A stretch of DNA of 21,184 nt from Syntrophaceae bacterium UBA2188 (GTDB taxonomy: Bacteria; Desulfobacterota; BSN033; UBA1163): assembly GCA_002327985.1 (NCBI GenBank), contig DCVM01000086.1, positions 24,064-45,247 on the forward strand, written 5' to 3'. The notes beneath the pieces were generated by a model. That model was not told where the DNA came from, ran no database searches, and saw only the letters and a list, made by a program, of their open reading frames with translations. This document shows positions 6,440 to 14,861 of this stretch, one piece after another; the first letter of the stretch is position 1; each line of letters starts with the position of its first letter. Made by a program: the position numbers and the translations under genes.

Positions 6440-6813
6440 CCACGGAAGAGGTTTTGAGATGGAAGGAGGATTTATAAAACCACGCTTTTAGGAAGTCTTC
6501 AGAAAAAGGATGACGAACTTCAATTACTTCATTGCAATAGAGGTATGTCTCAAGAATCAAAGATTTTCGTCAGAAATCACGTATCGGGATTCAATATATG
6601 AGAATCAAATTGGAACATTTTAATGAGTCTGGAAACAAAGGATAGATAGCAGAAATAGAAGCTTCTGCGATGGCGCTATTCACAGCTACAGGAACCGTTG
6701 CCATTCCGTCCCAATTAAATAAAACCGCCTATTAATTTTTGAGCCTTGGCGGCCATGGTCTGAAAGATCGAGATTCAAGATTCTTCAAGGGGATCGAAAA
6801 AAAGTTTTCGTAA
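6440..6813. other. Gene-free stretch downstream of the efflux operon
   Basis: No intact gene is seen between the zinc-ribbon promoter and the efflux permease stop codon. On the minus strand a short open stretch around 6590-6725 reads FNWDGMATVPVAVNSAIAEA and on to a stop; it looks protein-like but has no start context and could be a gene remnant. A weak 6-bp hairpin (CGAAAA/TTTTCG, 6794-6809) lies just after the permease stop. An 18-bp segment at 6702-6719 matches 6187-6204 at 16 positions. Confidence 0.4.
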
Positions 6814-8019
6814 TCATTCATATCGTAGCGCTTCGATTGGGTCGAGCCGGGCGGCTTTCAGTGCCGGAAAATATCCGAAAATCACCCCGACCGCTGCCGA
6901 GAAAAGAAAAGCGACGATCACGATACCCGCGTTGAAGATGAAAGGCACTCGCAAGAATCCCGCAAGCCAGAGGGATCCGGCGAGGGCCAGCACAATTCCA
7001 ATCAACCCGCCAAATGAAGAGAGCACTACCGCCTCCACCAGGAATTGCATGAGCACCTCGCGCTCGAGGGCGCCGATAGCGAGGCGAACACCGATCTCGC
7101 GTGTTCGCTCGGTGACCGACACGAGCATGATGTTCATGATGCCGATGCCACCGACCAGGAGGCTGACGGCAGCTACCGCGCTCAGCAATGTCGTAAGTAG
7201 CTGCGTCGTCCCGGTCAGCATTTTTGCAATCTCCTTCATATCCATCACGTTGAAATTATCGTCATCGCTCGGTGATAGGTGACGTCTCTCCCTCATCAAC
7301 TGCCCAATATCCCGCTGGGCCTTTTCGGTCGAGGCGCCTTGTTGGATCGAGACCTGAATGAGAGCAACGTCCTGGTTTCCGGCGACACGCCGCTGATAGG
7401 TACTTAACGGGATGACGACGATATCGTCCTGGTCCATGCCCATGGTGTTCTGGCCTTTTCCATCCAAAATACCGATAATCTCGCACGAAAGTTTCTGGAG
7501 GCGAATCTTTTCCCCCAGAGTCTCTTGCCCACCGAAGAGTTTCTTGCGCACCGTCTCCCCCACGATGCAAACGGCTGCGCCGGCACGCAGTTCGCTTTCG
7601 CTGAATGATCGCCCCGCACCGATGGACCTGTTTGTCACCGTGAAATACTGGTTATCGCTTCCTGTCACCTGGGTTGACCAATTTTGATTGCCGAAAATGG
7701 CCTTGATCGACTGAGACGAGACGGGGGCCACGGCACGCACTGAGCTGATGTACTTTGCAATAGCCTCGGCATCCGCTTGTTTGAATGGGACATTACCCGA
7801 AGACTGGCCCGGACCGAGTCTCTTCCCGGGACTGACCATTAGAAGGTTGCTCCCCATGCTCGCAATTTGTTGTTTCACTTGCTGGGTGGCGCCCCCGCCA
7901 ATGGTCACCATCGTGATGACTGCACCCACGCCGATCACAATGCCCAGGATGGTCAGAAACGACCGCATGACATTGCGTTTGATCTCCCTCAGGGACAGAA
8001 GGATCGTATTCCAGAGCAT
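6814..8019 (-). CDS. MacB-like ABC transporter permease (MacB_PCD + FtsX)
   Basis: This 401-aa type VII ABC permease has a first membrane helix at about 16-40 (SFLTILGIVIGVGAVITMVTI). A long periplasmic MacB_PCD domain spans ~45-270. Three C-terminal helices form the FtsX core, with NIMLVSVTERTREIGVRLAIGA between the first two. It ends DPIEALRYE, a family-typical tail. MacB-type pumps do not move substrate across the inner membrane but drive periplasmic cargo (macrolides, peptides, lipids) out through a TolC-like duct. In canonical MacB the ATPase is fused; here it is the separate upstream gene, joined by a one-base stop/start overlap (TAATG). GGGAGGG lies 8 nt before the ATG. It is the last gene of the efflux operon. 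Confidence 0.94.
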   Translation of the reverse strand: MLWNTILLSLREIKRNVMRSFLTILGIVIGVGAVITMVTIGGGATQQVKQQIASMGSNLLMVSPGKRLGPGQSSGNVPFKQADAEAIAKYISSVRAVAPVSSQSIKAIFGNQNWSTQVTGSDNQYFTVTNRSIGAGRSFSESELRAGAAVCIVGETVRKKLFGGQETLGEKIRLQKLSCEIIGILDGKGQNTMGMDQDDIVVIPLSTYQRRVAGNQDVALIQVSIQQGASTEKAQRDIGQLMRERRHLSPSDDDNFNVMDMKEIAKMLTGTTQLLTTLLSAVAAVSLLVGGIGIMNIMLVSVTERTREIGVRLAIGALEREVLMQFLVEAVVLSSFGGLIGIVLALAGSLWLAGFLRVPFIFNAGIVIVAFLFSAAVGVIFGYFPALKAARLDPIEALRYE

Positions 8020-8756
8020 TATTGGGCCCTCCCGTTTTGCTCATCCGATGCAACCAGACCATCCAGAAAATGGACGATGCGCTTTGCGTAGGCCGCCATA
8101 TCCGGTTCGTGAGTGATCATGATCACCGTAATCCCCTGGTCGCGGTTTAGTTTGCTGAGCAGATCCATGATTTCACGGCTTCGGGTCGTATCCAGATTAC
8201 CTGTAGGTTCGTCGGCTAACAATACAGCCGGCTCCGTGACAATCGCCCGGGCAATCGCAACCCGTTGCTGCTGGCCTCCCGATAGTTCGCCGGGGGTGTG
8301 GGATTCCCATCCTTTGAGACCCACCGTTTCCAGAGCTTGCAAGGAACGCTGTCGCCGTTCGTGGGCGGAAGCACGCCGATAGATCAAGGGGAGTTCCACA
8401 TTTTCAAGGGCCGAGGTACGGTTCAGAAGGTTATACCCCTGAAAGACGAAGCCCTGATAGTGACGACGGAGCAGGGCGCGCTGCCTGCGGGTCAGCAAGC
8501 CAACTTCTATACCTCTGAAGGTGTACGTCCCAGCGGTTGGCGTATCCAAGCAGCCGAGGATGTTCATACAGGTGGACTTTCCCGATCCGCTCGGCCCCAT
8601 GATGGCCAGGAACTCTCCTTCATCGATCTGAAGATCGATGCCGCGCAGGGCCTCCATCGCTGCCTGGCCTTCGCCATAGACTTTAGTCACGCCTCTGAAC
8701 TGGATGAGGTGTCTTCCAGACTCACTGTTTGTTTCCTGAGTAACCCGTGGTTTCAT
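8019..8756 (-). CDS. MacB/LolD-type ABC transporter ATPase
   Basis: This 245-aa ATP-binding subunit is complete: Walker A GPSGSGKST (54-62), Q-loop FVFQGYNLL (Q106), signature LSGGQQQRV (158-166), Walker B AVLLADEPTGNLD (177-189) and switch histidine H216 (ITHE). The wording CMNILGCLDTPTAG and DEPTGNLD is typical of MacB/LolD/FtsE-like ATPases that power mechanotransmission permeases. Its ATG overlaps the adaptor stop (ATGA), and its stop overlaps the permease start. Translational coupling and fixed stoichiometry with both neighbours are therefore likely. The N-terminus carries ~17 residues before the domain begins, not unusual. The cargo cannot be inferred from the ATPase. Confidence 0.96.
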   Translation of the reverse strand: MKPRVTQETNSESGRHLIQFRGVTKVYGEGQAAMEALRGIDLQIDEGEFLAIMGPSGSGKSTCMNILGCLDTPTAGTYTFRGIEVGLLTRRQRALLRRHYQGFVFQGYNLLNRTSALENVELPLIYRRASAHERRQRSLQALETVGLKGWESHTPGELSGGQQQRVAIARAIVTEPAVLLADEPTGNLDTTRSREIMDLLSKLNRDQGITVIMITHEPDMAAYAKRIVHFLDGLVASDEQNGRAQ

Positions 8757-10036
8757 TTGCCCCCCGTAACGACATCGACCACGACCGCCATCCCTGGCTG
8801 GATGTCACCGGCCACAACTTCGGTTAGCCCTCCGTTTGTCGATCCGACTGTGATGGAGACAGGGGAAGGGTGATTATTCTTCAATACATAGACCCGCTGC
8901 TCCTGCTTGTTTATCGTTAAGTCATCACGTTGTTTGGAGCTGGGCGGGCGCGGAAGCAGGGAGCTGACCAGGCTACCGGAAGTCTTCTTCTCCTCCTGTA
9001 CCGGCGGGGTAAAGCGGAGCGCGGCGCTGGGTATGAGGATCGCGCTTTCTACCTTCTTGACCGTAATGTCCGCTGTGGCCGTCATTCCAGGGCGCAGAGA
9101 CAGATCCGAGTTGTTGACTTTGAGCACCGTTTCATAGGTCACAACTCCTGAGGTCGTTGACGAACCATAGCGGGCCTGGGTGATCCTTGCCTCGAAAGTT
9201 CGATTCGGGTAGGCGGCAACGCTAAACGAAGCTCTTTGGCCTTCCCTCACTTTGCCCACATCGGCCTCGTCCACATTGACGTGCAGATCCATTTGAGCCA
9301 AGTCCTCCGCCAGGGTGAATAGCACGGGTGCTGTAAAGGATGCGGCCACGGTCTGTCCAGGCTCCACGTTACGGGCAAGGACAATGCCGTTAATAGGGGA
9401 CCGGATAACCGATTTGGATAGATCCGTCTCATTGGCTTCGAGGGTGGCCTGTGCCTGTGAGACCGCTGCCTTGGCGCTCGCCTCATCGGCCTTGGCCCGT
9501 TCATTCGCCGCTTCTGCGGCATCGAGTTCAGACTGAGATGGCACTTTATTGTTGCTTAATTCTCGTACCTTTCGGAACTGGGTGAGTTTACTTCGGGTTT
9601 CCAATACCGTTGCCTGCACCTGCAGGACTTTTGCCTTTGCTGAATCCAGGGCGGCTCTGGATTGCGTTACCTGGGCTTCGAGTTTTGAAGTATCGAGCCT
9701 GGCGAGGACCTGACCATTTTTCACTCTGTCGTTGTAATCCACTTCAACGGTTTTAACGATGCCCGACAATTCGCTACCGACGTCCACCTTGTTCGTTGGC
9801 TGAAGGGTACCTGTGGCAGTTACAATGACCGTGAGATCTCCACGCTTCACTTCCTCCGTTTTGAATTGCGTCGAGTCGGACTTATCAGATGTCCTCCAAA
9901 TCACAACTCCGGCTGCAGCCACGATCACCAGGAAAGCTACGACAACCCATCGTCTCAACCATTTGGCGTATCCCCGATGTTGGTCAACTTCCAAGATCCG
10001 AGCCACATCGGCGTTTGGATCAATCTTAGACTTCAT
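8753..10036 (-). CDS. MacA-like periplasmic adaptor (HlyD/membrane fusion protein)
   Basis: The 427-aa adaptor has a short cytosolic N-terminus, one transmembrane helix (about 29-49) and a beta-barrel/lipoyl half-motif (TVIVTATGTLQPTNKVDVGSE). A long alpha-hairpin coiled coil follows (~110-190, rich in Ala/Gln/Glu), then the second lipoyl half (VIRSPINGIVLARNVEPGQ), further barrel strands and the membrane-proximal domain. It bridges the inner-membrane pump and the outer-membrane duct. I chose ATG at 10034-10036 because GGAGG sits 6 nt upstream; an in-frame TTG at 10054 would add six residues but lacks a site. A Ser/Pro-rich, Arg/Lys-rich insertion (VSSLLPRPPSSKQRDD) interrupts the C-terminal domain. 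The gene starts 20 bp after the outer-membrane factor gene. Confidence 0.93.
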   Translation of the reverse strand: MKSKIDPNADVARILEVDQHRGYAKWLRRWVVVAFLVIVAAAGVVIWRTSDKSDSTQFKTEEVKRGDLTVIVTATGTLQPTNKVDVGSELSGIVKTVEVDYNDRVKNGQVLARLDTSKLEAQVTQSRAALDSAKAKVLQVQATVLETRSKLTQFRKVRELSNNKVPSQSELDAAEAANERAKADEASAKAAVSQAQATLEANETDLSKSVIRSPINGIVLARNVEPGQTVAASFTAPVLFTLAEDLAQMDLHVNVDEADVGKVREGQRASFSVAAYPNRTFEARITQARYGSSTTSGVVTYETVLKVNNSDLSLRPGMTATADITVKKVESAILIPSAALRFTPPVQEEKKTSGSLVSSLLPRPPSSKQRDDLTINKQEQRVYVLKNNHPSPVSITVGSTNGGLTEVVAGDIQPGMAVVVDVVTGGK

Positions 10037-10056
10037 CTCTTCCCTCCATGTCAAAG

Positions 10057-11508
10057 CTATTTCTTTTCATCAGGAGCCATTGATGTCCATCCGCCCCCAA
10101 GGGCCTTATACAGGCGAATTAGATTGGAGGTTACGGTTCCTTCGCTTTGTGTCAGTTGTTCCTGAAATGAAAGAAGTGAACGCTGTGCATCCAGGACATT
10201 GTTGAAATCCGTCAGCCCTGCCTGGTACTTGTGCTGTGCTAACTCTACCGCCATTTGGGCTGCTTGTGTCGCTTCGCTCAATGATCGCCTCCGCTGTTGT
10301 ACCTCAGCATAGGCCACGAGTGCGTTTTCCACCTCCTCCAGTGCACCGAGAATGGCGGCCTCGTACTGGATCAAGGCCTGCTCCTGAAGTGCCGACTGAA
10401 CCTCTATATTTTGGCGGATAGCTCCACCCTTAAAGATTGCCCAGGTGATCTGAGGGCCACCGGTGACCTTCAAACTGCCAGAGGACAGGTTGCTCAATGA
10501 AAGAGCTTCCAGACCGATGGAACCGCTCAGTGTGAACTTAGGATAGAGATCTGCCGTGGCGACGCCAATCCTGGCTGTCTGCGCAGCCAGTTGGCGCTCG
10601 GCCTGCCGGACGTCGGGCCGACGCCGCAGGAGGTCAGCCGGCACACCCACCGCAACTTTCAGGGGTGTGACCGGAATGGGTTCTCGTTTCTCCAATTCCG
10701 CATGGACCTTGCCCGGCTGTTCTCCCAAGAGCACCGCAATGCGGTTCATGGCCTCCTCCAGCCCGGTGCGCAGAGCCGGTATCAGGGAACGTGTATTTTC
10801 GAGGTTATAGCGGGCCTGCTGCACGGCAAGTTTGTCACTCAAACCCGCCTCATACCGCCATTGGGTCAGCTGGTAGGTCTCGTTTTGGGCCTCCAGGTTC
10901 GCTTCCGCCACTGCAAGTAGGGCTTGAGAGGTGCGCACGTCAATGTAGTTCAAGGCCACTTCTCCGATCAGGGAGACGAGCACATTACGCAGGTCTTCAT
11001 AGTTAGCTTGTAGATCTGCCTCGGCTGCCTCCACGGAGCGACGGACGCCCCCAAAGATATCCATCTCCCAGCCTGCATCAAAGGTTGCTGCGAAAAGGTC
11101 ACTGGTTTTTCCGCTTCCTGTATCTTTGTTGCTGCGGCTCCAGTTTGCAGAACCCGTAGCGTCGAGAGTGGGAAAAAAATCAGCCTTGGCCATCCCCCGA
11201 CGGGCGCGCGATTCGCGAACCCGTGCCATGGCCTTCTTCAGGTCGAGGTTGCCCAACACGGCGCGATCGATCAGACTGGACAGCTCCGGGTCGTTGAGCG
11301 TCATCCACCACTCTGTCAATGTCTCGGGACCCATCTCATTCACGCTCAGGCCACCTTTAAGCTCTGTGTGCCAGGTGGGAAACACCGAAGTCTTAACCGG
11401 AACATAATCAGGTCCTACAGTAGCGCACCCGTAAAGGATCACAATCGAAAGCCCCACGATGAACCATGACAGAGATTTAATCAAGACCGTTTTATGAAGA
11501 AAATTCAT
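10057..11508 (-). CDS. NodT-family outer-membrane efflux lipoprotein (TolC/OprM-like)
   Basis: This 483-aa outer-membrane factor has a lipoprotein signal: a hydrophobic stretch, then LYGC with Cys28 as the lipidated residue, then the family's GPDYVPV. Two OEP repeats follow, about 70-270 and 280-470. Recognisable segments are WWMTLNDPELSSLIDRAVLGNLDLKKAMARV, the RRRPDVRQAERQLAA junction typical of NodT/OprM, and a closing YKALGGGW. Trimers form the outer-membrane barrel and periplasmic alpha-tunnel used by the adaptor and pump encoded just downstream. TAGGAG lies 6 nt before the ATG. It is the first structural gene after the regulator, 36 bp apart. Having its own outer-membrane channel makes this operon a self-sufficient exporter. 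Confidence 0.95.
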   Translation of the reverse strand: MNFLHKTVLIKSLSWFIVGLSIVILYGCATVGPDYVPVKTSVFPTWHTELKGGLSVNEMGPETLTEWWMTLNDPELSSLIDRAVLGNLDLKKAMARVRESRARRGMAKADFFPTLDATGSANWSRSNKDTGSGKTSDLFAATFDAGWEMDIFGGVRRSVEAAEADLQANYEDLRNVLVSLIGEVALNYIDVRTSQALLAVAEANLEAQNETYQLTQWRYEAGLSDKLAVQQARYNLENTRSLIPALRTGLEEAMNRIAVLLGEQPGKVHAELEKREPIPVTPLKVAVGVPADLLRRRPDVRQAERQLAAQTARIGVATADLYPKFTLSGSIGLEALSLSNLSSGSLKVTGGPQITWAIFKGGAIRQNIEVQSALQEQALIQYEAAILGALEEVENALVAYAEVQQRRRSLSEATQAAQMAVELAQHKYQAGLTDFNNVLDAQRSLLSFQEQLTQSEGTVTSNLIRLYKALGGGWTSMAPDEKK

Positions 11509-11544
11509 GTATTGCTCCTATTCTTGGGCATCTCCGCTTCCTGA

Positions 11545-12213
11545 TTACTTTTTGAGACCCCTTCGCTTCTTTTCAGCTTCCTCGCGGACTGTGCGGATTC
11601 CAGCCAAGGAAAACTGCACGACGTGTCTGGAATAGGCCTCGATATCGTCGACTCCAGGAGGACTATCCTTGTCTTCTCGCTTTTCCTTTTGGCTCTTTAT
11701 CGCAACCATTGGATTGATGCACTGACTTATGATGCTTATTGTGCAGAACCTGACCTGCATATCCGAGGTACGTGGCCCAAGGAGCTCACGAACCAGGGTC
11801 TCCATTTTCTCGTGCAGGGGCCGGAGTTCTACTCGCATGACCTTATTTAAAAGCCCTGTTGGATTGGCAAGTTCCTTTTGCACAATAAAGAATTCTCTAT
11901 TGTCTTCGTCAGCAATCCGACGCAAAAGGGCTACCACCTGACCTCGTAGACGCTCTTCGGGTGGTGCGGCATCACTCACACCACCATCCGGGGGATGTAC
12001 TTTCACGGATTCAGAAAAGGAGTGTCGCCACGCTTCGGTGTAAAGGGTCTCTTTATCACCGAAGTGATAATTTACAGCTGCAATGTTTGCCTTGGCTCGT
12101 TCGCAGATTTCCGCAATGGTTGCATCCCGATAACCTTTCGTTGCGAAAACATCGCTTGCGGCCACCAACAGGCTTTTTGCAGTTTTTGCAACACCTTTCC
12201 TTTGGATCCTCAT
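11545..12213 (-). CDS. TetR/AcrR-family regulator, CecR-like C-terminal domain
   Basis: The 222-aa repressor has the TetR N-terminal helix-turn-helix at ~10-60 (AASDVFATKGYRDATIAEICERA, then ANIAAVNYHFGDKETLY). Its C-terminal part (REFFIVQKELANPTGLLNKV, then LRPLHEKMETLVRELLG) resembles the CecR/YbiH ligand domain. In E. coli CecR controls an ABC efflux operon (ybhGFSR), which fits the neighbours here. The C-terminus is Lys/Arg/Glu-rich. It heads the efflux operon, so the promoter upstream of it should drive all five genes. Three related half-sites cover that promoter, consistent with autorepression relieved by a ligand. GGGAGG lies 5 nt before the chosen ATG; an ATG 5 nt further upstream is out of frame. 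Confidence 0.94.
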   Translation of the reverse strand: MRIQRKGVAKTAKSLLVAASDVFATKGYRDATIAEICERAKANIAAVNYHFGDKETLYTEAWRHSFSESVKVHPPDGGVSDAAPPEERLRGQVVALLRRIADEDNREFFIVQKELANPTGLLNKVMRVELRPLHEKMETLVRELLGPRTSDMQVRFCTISIISQCINPMVAIKSQKEKREDKDSPPGVDDIEAYSRHVVQFSLAGIRTVREEAEKKRRGLKK

Positions 12214-12241
12214 CTCATCCTCCCATACCTACTCTGATCTA

Positions 12242-12281
12242 CATATTTCAAATGCATATTTTAAATTACTATTTGAATATG
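12242..12281 (-). promoter_or_regulatory. Candidate TetR operator: three related half-sites
   Basis: On the plus strand CATATTTCAAAT (12242-12253) is followed one base later by CATATTTTAAAT (12255-12266, one mismatch). Then comes ATTTGAATATG (12271-12281), the inverse of CATATTCAAAT. There are thus two direct copies and one inverted copy of the same ~11-bp word within 40 bp. They overlap the -10, spacer and probable start point of the operon promoter, as expected for a repressor site. Confidence 0.55.
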
Positions 12282-12285
12282 TCAA
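12258..12285 (-). promoter_or_regulatory. Sigma-70 promoter of the TetR-efflux operon
   Basis: Minus-strand TTGACA (plus 12280-12285, 6/6), a 16-bp spacer and TAAAAT (plus 12258-12263, 5/6). The start point would be near 12251, ~38 nt before the regulator ATG. The core elements are embedded in the half-site array. Confidence 0.65.
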
Positions 12286-12846
12286 GCAGCAAATGTTGTG
12301 CCAATTCATTTTTTGGCCATAGATTAAAACAACGTCTAACGGGTCCTTGGATTTGTTTTCATAATATTTCCCGTTAGTTTGGTTGCCTATGAGTTTTTTA
12401 GAACTCTCGTCCCTAAAAGAAATCTTGCTATATCATCGGATTAAGACCTGGGGAAATTTCTGTCGATTATGACTCAGATTAAGCCGGTGTTCTTAGTGGT
12501 TTCAAATAGTTGGGGACTTCGACAATATTGACGCGTAATTCGACAAAATAGGCCGAATCCAGTCCCAATCATACACCACAGACAGGAGAACGTCTTATTT
12601 AAGGCCGAATTGTTGGACAGTATGTAAATTGAATCGTGTGAGGAAAAAACAAATGAGGGGGAAAGATTTCTAAACTCTAATCTATGGATATCTTGCCAAT
12701 ACTTGCACTTTGCCAAACTAAAGATATTGGTTGAAATCTACATTGTAGAGGAAGAGTGGCGTTTCATTGACCATATAAGAAAGAGGTGGCCTTTTAAGAT
12801 AAAAACCAAATTGCTGAGTTTTTGTATGGCTTTTAAATTTGACAAA
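12286..12846. other. Gene-free AT-rich stretch with a possible broken ORF
   Basis: No intact gene is recognised. A plus-strand frame from ATG 12469 reads MTQIKPVFLVVSNSWGLRQY, meets one TGA (~12529) and stays open in the same frame to a stop near 12625. It ends ENVLFKAELLDSM, which resembles the linker that often precedes a PAS domain in sensor proteins. This suggests, weakly, a decayed sensor-gene fragment. A plus-strand frame (~12729-12866) reading LVEIYIVEEEWRFIDHI is similarly protein-like but short. An 80-codon minus-strand frame (12474-12716) looks random. Confidence 0.3.
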
Positions 12847-14820
12847 TTACTCTTTAGCGGTTGACATAAGACTCGTCATTTTCAACTCTTCCAACTCCAG
12901 GGCGAGAAATTCCCAGAGTTGAGTCAGTTCTTTCACTTGTTCCTTAATTTGTTTATGAGTCTGAACGGTTTCGTAAGTTTCTTGCTGATTTAGATAGAGA
13001 TGGGGGTCGGAAAGTCTTTGATTTAGCTGATCCAGTTTTTGGGTGGCTTCGTGTAAAGACTTTTCCACTTCCTGGAATTTTTTTTCAAGAACGGAGAGTT
13101 GCCTTTTAAATTGATCCATCTCCTGAGCTTTTTTTCGCTTCTCCTCTTTCGCCATGTATTTTGTTTTCTGTTTTTTTAGGGGCAATTCATCAATTGCCCC
13201 TACAGGTTGTTCTGTTTGGATCTGCCGTTTTTTATAAAGGTAATAATCATAGTTTCCTGGATAGAGGTGGGGGATTCCTATATCGATTTCGATTATTTTA
13301 TTGGCGATTTCATTGATCAGATGACGGTCGTGGGTAATGAGACAGATCGTTCCCTGAAATTGTTTGAGAGCCATTTCCAAAACATTCCGGGAAGGGATAT
13401 CAAGGTGGCTGGTCGGCTCGTCAAAGAGAAGAAAATTGGCAGGCTTAAGCAGCATCTTGGCCAGGATTAATCGACTCTTCTCGCCGCCGCTTAAAACGGA
13501 GACTTTTTTCTCAATCTCATCTCCACTGAAAAGAAACGTTCCCAGAATCGTCCGAAGTTCCGTCTGACTTTCATCCGTGGCAATAGAGAGAAGTTCTTCA
13601 AAGACCGTATTTTCTGGACGAAGGATATCGAACTGGTGCTGGGCAAAGTAGGCTCGAGTCACATCCTTTCCTAAAACCACCTCCCCTTCTTCAAAATCGA
13701 GAACCCCCGCTAAAATTTTGAGAAGGGTCGATTTTCCCGCTCCATTGGGACCGACCAGTGCTACTTTATCTCCTCGGTAGAGAGTGAGGTCAATTCCCCG
13801 ATAGACCACGCTTTCTCCGTAACGTTTGTGAAGGGTTTTCACCTCCACCACCTTATGGCCACTTCGTTCGGGAGCAGGGAATTGGAATCGAATTTCTTTC
13901 TTTTTCTCAGGGAGCTCAATCCGCTCTATTTTTTCAAGCATCTTGATCCGGCTTTGAACCTGACTCGATTTAGTGTTTTTAGCTCGGAATCGTTCAATAA
14001 ACCTTTCGGTTTGCCCAATTTTCCTCTGCTGGGTTTTATAAGTTGCCTCGAGGATTTGAATGCGAGCCTCTTTCTCCTCTATGTAATGGTCATAGTCACC
14101 ATAAAAGAGATCCATTTTTTGTGCCTCAATCTCTGCGATTCGATCGATGAGATGGTTGAGGAAAACCCGATCGTGTGAAACGATCACCATGGCACCTGGA
14201 TAATTGATTAAAAATTCCTCCAGCCAAATCAGGGAGGCCAGGTCTAAATGGTTGGTTGGTTCATCGAGAAGAAGGAGGTCCGGGGATTGAAGAAGGATTT
14301 TGGCCAGGGCGATTCGCATCAACCATCCACCGCTCAGTTCATCCGTGAGGCGATCGAAATCCATTTCTTTAAATCCTAATCCCTGAAGGATGCGCTTGGC
14401 CTCAGCCTCGAGACCATATCCTCCGAGGAGGGTATAACGCTCCTGGAGTTTTCCATATTCTGTAGCGAGTTTTTCCTGTTTCTTTGGATCCTCGCTGTCC
14501 GAAAGTTCCTCCTCCAGAATCTTCATCTTATCCTGAAGGGAGGTGATATGGGTCAAACTTTTTAAAACCTCATCCAGAACGGAATTTCCCTTGAAAGAAA
14601 TGACTTCCTGAGGGAGGTAGCCGATCCTTACCCCTTTGGCAAGGAGGATCTCTCCCTCGTCAATCGATTCCTCTCCCAAGATCATTCGGAAGAGGGTCGT
14701 CTTCCCCGAACCATTGGGCCCGATGAGGCCTACCCGATCCCTCACTCCAATCTGAAGGGAGCAATCCCTAAAGAGAATTCTGCTTCCAAACTGTTTCTGA
14801 ACATGGTTGAGCGTGATCAT
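12847..14820 (-). CDS. ABC-F family ATPase (Uup/YheS-like)
   Basis: The 657-aa soluble protein has two ABC cassettes and no membrane domain. Cassette 1 has Walker A GPNGSGKTT (34-42), signature LSGGW (162-166), DEPTNHLD (186-193) and H216. Cassette 2 has GPNGAGKST (357-365), LSGGE (443-447), DEPTSHLD (467-474) and THDRH. Between them (~235-310) is the ABC-F linker, the P-site tRNA interaction motif, with FIERFRAKNTKSSQVQSR. After cassette 2 comes a charged tail with a predicted coiled coil (~560-650), as in Uup or YheS. ABC-F proteins act at the ribosomal E site to rescue or gate translation; some protect against antibiotics. No ribosome binding site precedes the ATG (CCCCTTTACTT), so initiation may be weak or unusual. 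The exact subfamily is uncertain. Confidence 0.95.
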   Translation of the reverse strand: MITLNHVQKQFGSRILFRDCSLQIGVRDRVGLIGPNGSGKTTLFRMILGEESIDEGEILLAKGVRIGYLPQEVISFKGNSVLDEVLKSLTHITSLQDKMKILEEELSDSEDPKKQEKLATEYGKLQERYTLLGGYGLEAEAKRILQGLGFKEMDFDRLTDELSGGWLMRIALAKILLQSPDLLLLDEPTNHLDLASLIWLEEFLINYPGAMVIVSHDRVFLNHLIDRIAEIEAQKMDLFYGDYDHYIEEKEARIQILEATYKTQQRKIGQTERFIERFRAKNTKSSQVQSRIKMLEKIERIELPEKKKEIRFQFPAPERSGHKVVEVKTLHKRYGESVVYRGIDLTLYRGDKVALVGPNGAGKSTLLKILAGVLDFEEGEVVLGKDVTRAYFAQHQFDILRPENTVFEELLSIATDESQTELRTILGTFLFSGDEIEKKVSVLSGGEKSRLILAKMLLKPANFLLFDEPTSHLDIPSRNVLEMALKQFQGTICLITHDRHLINEIANKIIEIDIGIPHLYPGNYDYYLYKKRQIQTEQPVGAIDELPLKKQKTKYMAKEEKRKKAQEMDQFKRQLSVLEKKFQEVEKSLHEATQKLDQLNQRLSDPHLYLNQQETYETVQTHKQIKEQVKELTQLWEFLALELEELKMTSLMSTAKE

Positions 14821-14861
14821 AAGTAAAGGGGAATTTCAGAATATTCCTATTCAAAGGATAA

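Noticed and set aside
8298..8873. 191-codon plus-strand frame antisense to the MacB-like ATPase
   Set aside because: It is a GC-rich shadow; the opposite strand has complete Walker and signature motifs.
10037..10054. TTG start six codons upstream for the MacA-like adaptor
   Set aside because: The ATG at 10036 has GGAGG at ideal spacing, and the TTG start would place that site inside the coding region.
12526..12535. In-frame TGA in the broken frame at 12469 read as selenocysteine
   Set aside because: There is no SECIS-like hairpin directly after it and no selenoprotein family match; decay is the simpler explanation.
12474..12716. 80-codon minus-strand frame in the intergenic region
   Set aside because: Its composition looks random, it has no ribosome site, and the opposite strand gives a more protein-like reading.
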